This document shows positions 63,908-64,000 of a DNA stretch of 64,000 bases, piece by piece. The stretch covers positions 186,001 to 250,000 of the forward strand of contig JAIYAE010000004.1 in NCBI GenBank assembly GCA_027489175.1, written 5' to 3'. Below the pieces are notes generated by a model that did not search any database, had not been told where the DNA came from, and worked only from the letters and a program-made list of their open reading frames with translations. The DNA comes from Rhodobacter sp. (GTDB lineage Bacteria; Pseudomonadota; Alphaproteobacteria; Rhodobacterales; Rhodobacteraceae). The stretch's first letter is position 1, and the number at the start of each line of letters is the position of its first letter. A program made the translations under genes and the position numbers.

Positions 63908-64000
63908 TCAGCTGCGGGACAGCAGGGCAGTGGCGGTGACCTCATCAGTCACCAAGCCATTGATAATTCTTGATTTCAGTGCGCCGAAGATCGCAGGCAC
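63908..64000 (-). CDS. C-terminus of a sugar-binding SorC-family regulator (partial)
   Basis: The last 30 codons before TGA (63908-63910) of a gene entering from the right edge. Residues 'PAIFGALKSRIINGLVTDEVTATALL' match the conserved end of SorC/DeoR-type sugar-binding regulators, in which 'G...NGLVTDE' precedes the final helix. Only the tail is visible, so the HTH is outside the window. It lies 105 bp upstream of smoE on the same strand, consistent with a polyol-responsive regulator for the operon. Confidence 0.65.
   Translation of the reverse strand: MPAIFGALKSRIINGLVTDEVTATALLSRS

Noticed and set aside
1..64000. tRNA, rRNA, CRISPR arrays, insertion sequences, prophage or integrase genes
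   Set aside because: Looked for in the intergenic gaps and among the frames; no cloverleaf-like segment, regular spacer array, transposase or integrase was seen.

Overview
The window is a GC-rich (roughly two-thirds G+C), gene-dense chromosomal segment of an alphaproteobacterium. It is most likely a member of the Rhodobacterales/Paracoccaceae (Rhodobacter, Tabrizicola or Gemmobacter-like). Supporting evidence is a smoEFGK-smoS-mtlK polyol operon, a PccR/ScfR-type regulator beside pccB, a tripartite bioMNY biotin transporter, putR/putA, HdaA, choXWV with betIA, and DUF1194 and DUF4174 proteins typical of the group. I see no rRNA, tRNA, CRISPR array, prophage, insertion sequence or plasmid function. 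Both ends cut through genes: a rhamnose-type ABC permease on the left and the C-terminus of a SorC-like regulator on the right.

Layout. 1-3.2 kb: the end of a rhamnose uptake and catabolism operon (two ABC permeases, RhaM mutarotase, FGGY kinase), all with 4-bp ATGA overlaps. 3.3-12.7 kb: a 41-residue lysine-rich protein, DoxX, putR divergent from putA, a rhomboid protease, an inositol-monophosphatase-like protein, an L,D-transpeptidase, a DUF1194 protein and a CPA2 K+/H+ antiporter. 12.9-19.4 kb: metR-like regulator divergent from metF, then aroQ followed by an AMP-ligase/thiolase-like pair that converges on bioY-bioN-bioM. 19.5-26.5 kb: lipoprotein, ATP-grasp protein coupled to gabT, dprA, topA. 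26.6-32 kb: choline import (choXWV) divergent from betIA around a BetI-like operator. 32-43.8 kb: a propionyl-CoA block with pccR, pccB, several small exported or unknown proteins, pccA and methylmalonyl-CoA mutase. TTTGCAAA elements precede both pccR and pccB. 44-50.8 kb: a leftward run of ppk1, ppx, a VOC protein, a TerB-DnaJ protein, an endonuclease/phosphatase and an exported protein. 51-57.4 kb: RDD protein, hdaA, an AI-2E/PerM permease, a PepSY / cytochrome b / membrane-anchored LuxR three-gene unit, and two divergent transglutaminase-like genes. 57.5-64 kb: the sorbitol/mannitol operon with its upstream regulator tail and operator.

Most genes are ordinary housekeeping or catabolic functions. 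The points that most deserve a second look are: the AMP-ligase plus degenerate thiolase pair attached to the biotin transporter; the PepSY/cytochrome b/membrane-LuxR operon, which looks like a compact redox-sensing unit; an ATP-grasp gene coupled to GABA transaminase; tandem perfect ~10-bp hairpins with 2-nt centres recurring between genes; and the PccR-type operators in the propionyl-CoA block.
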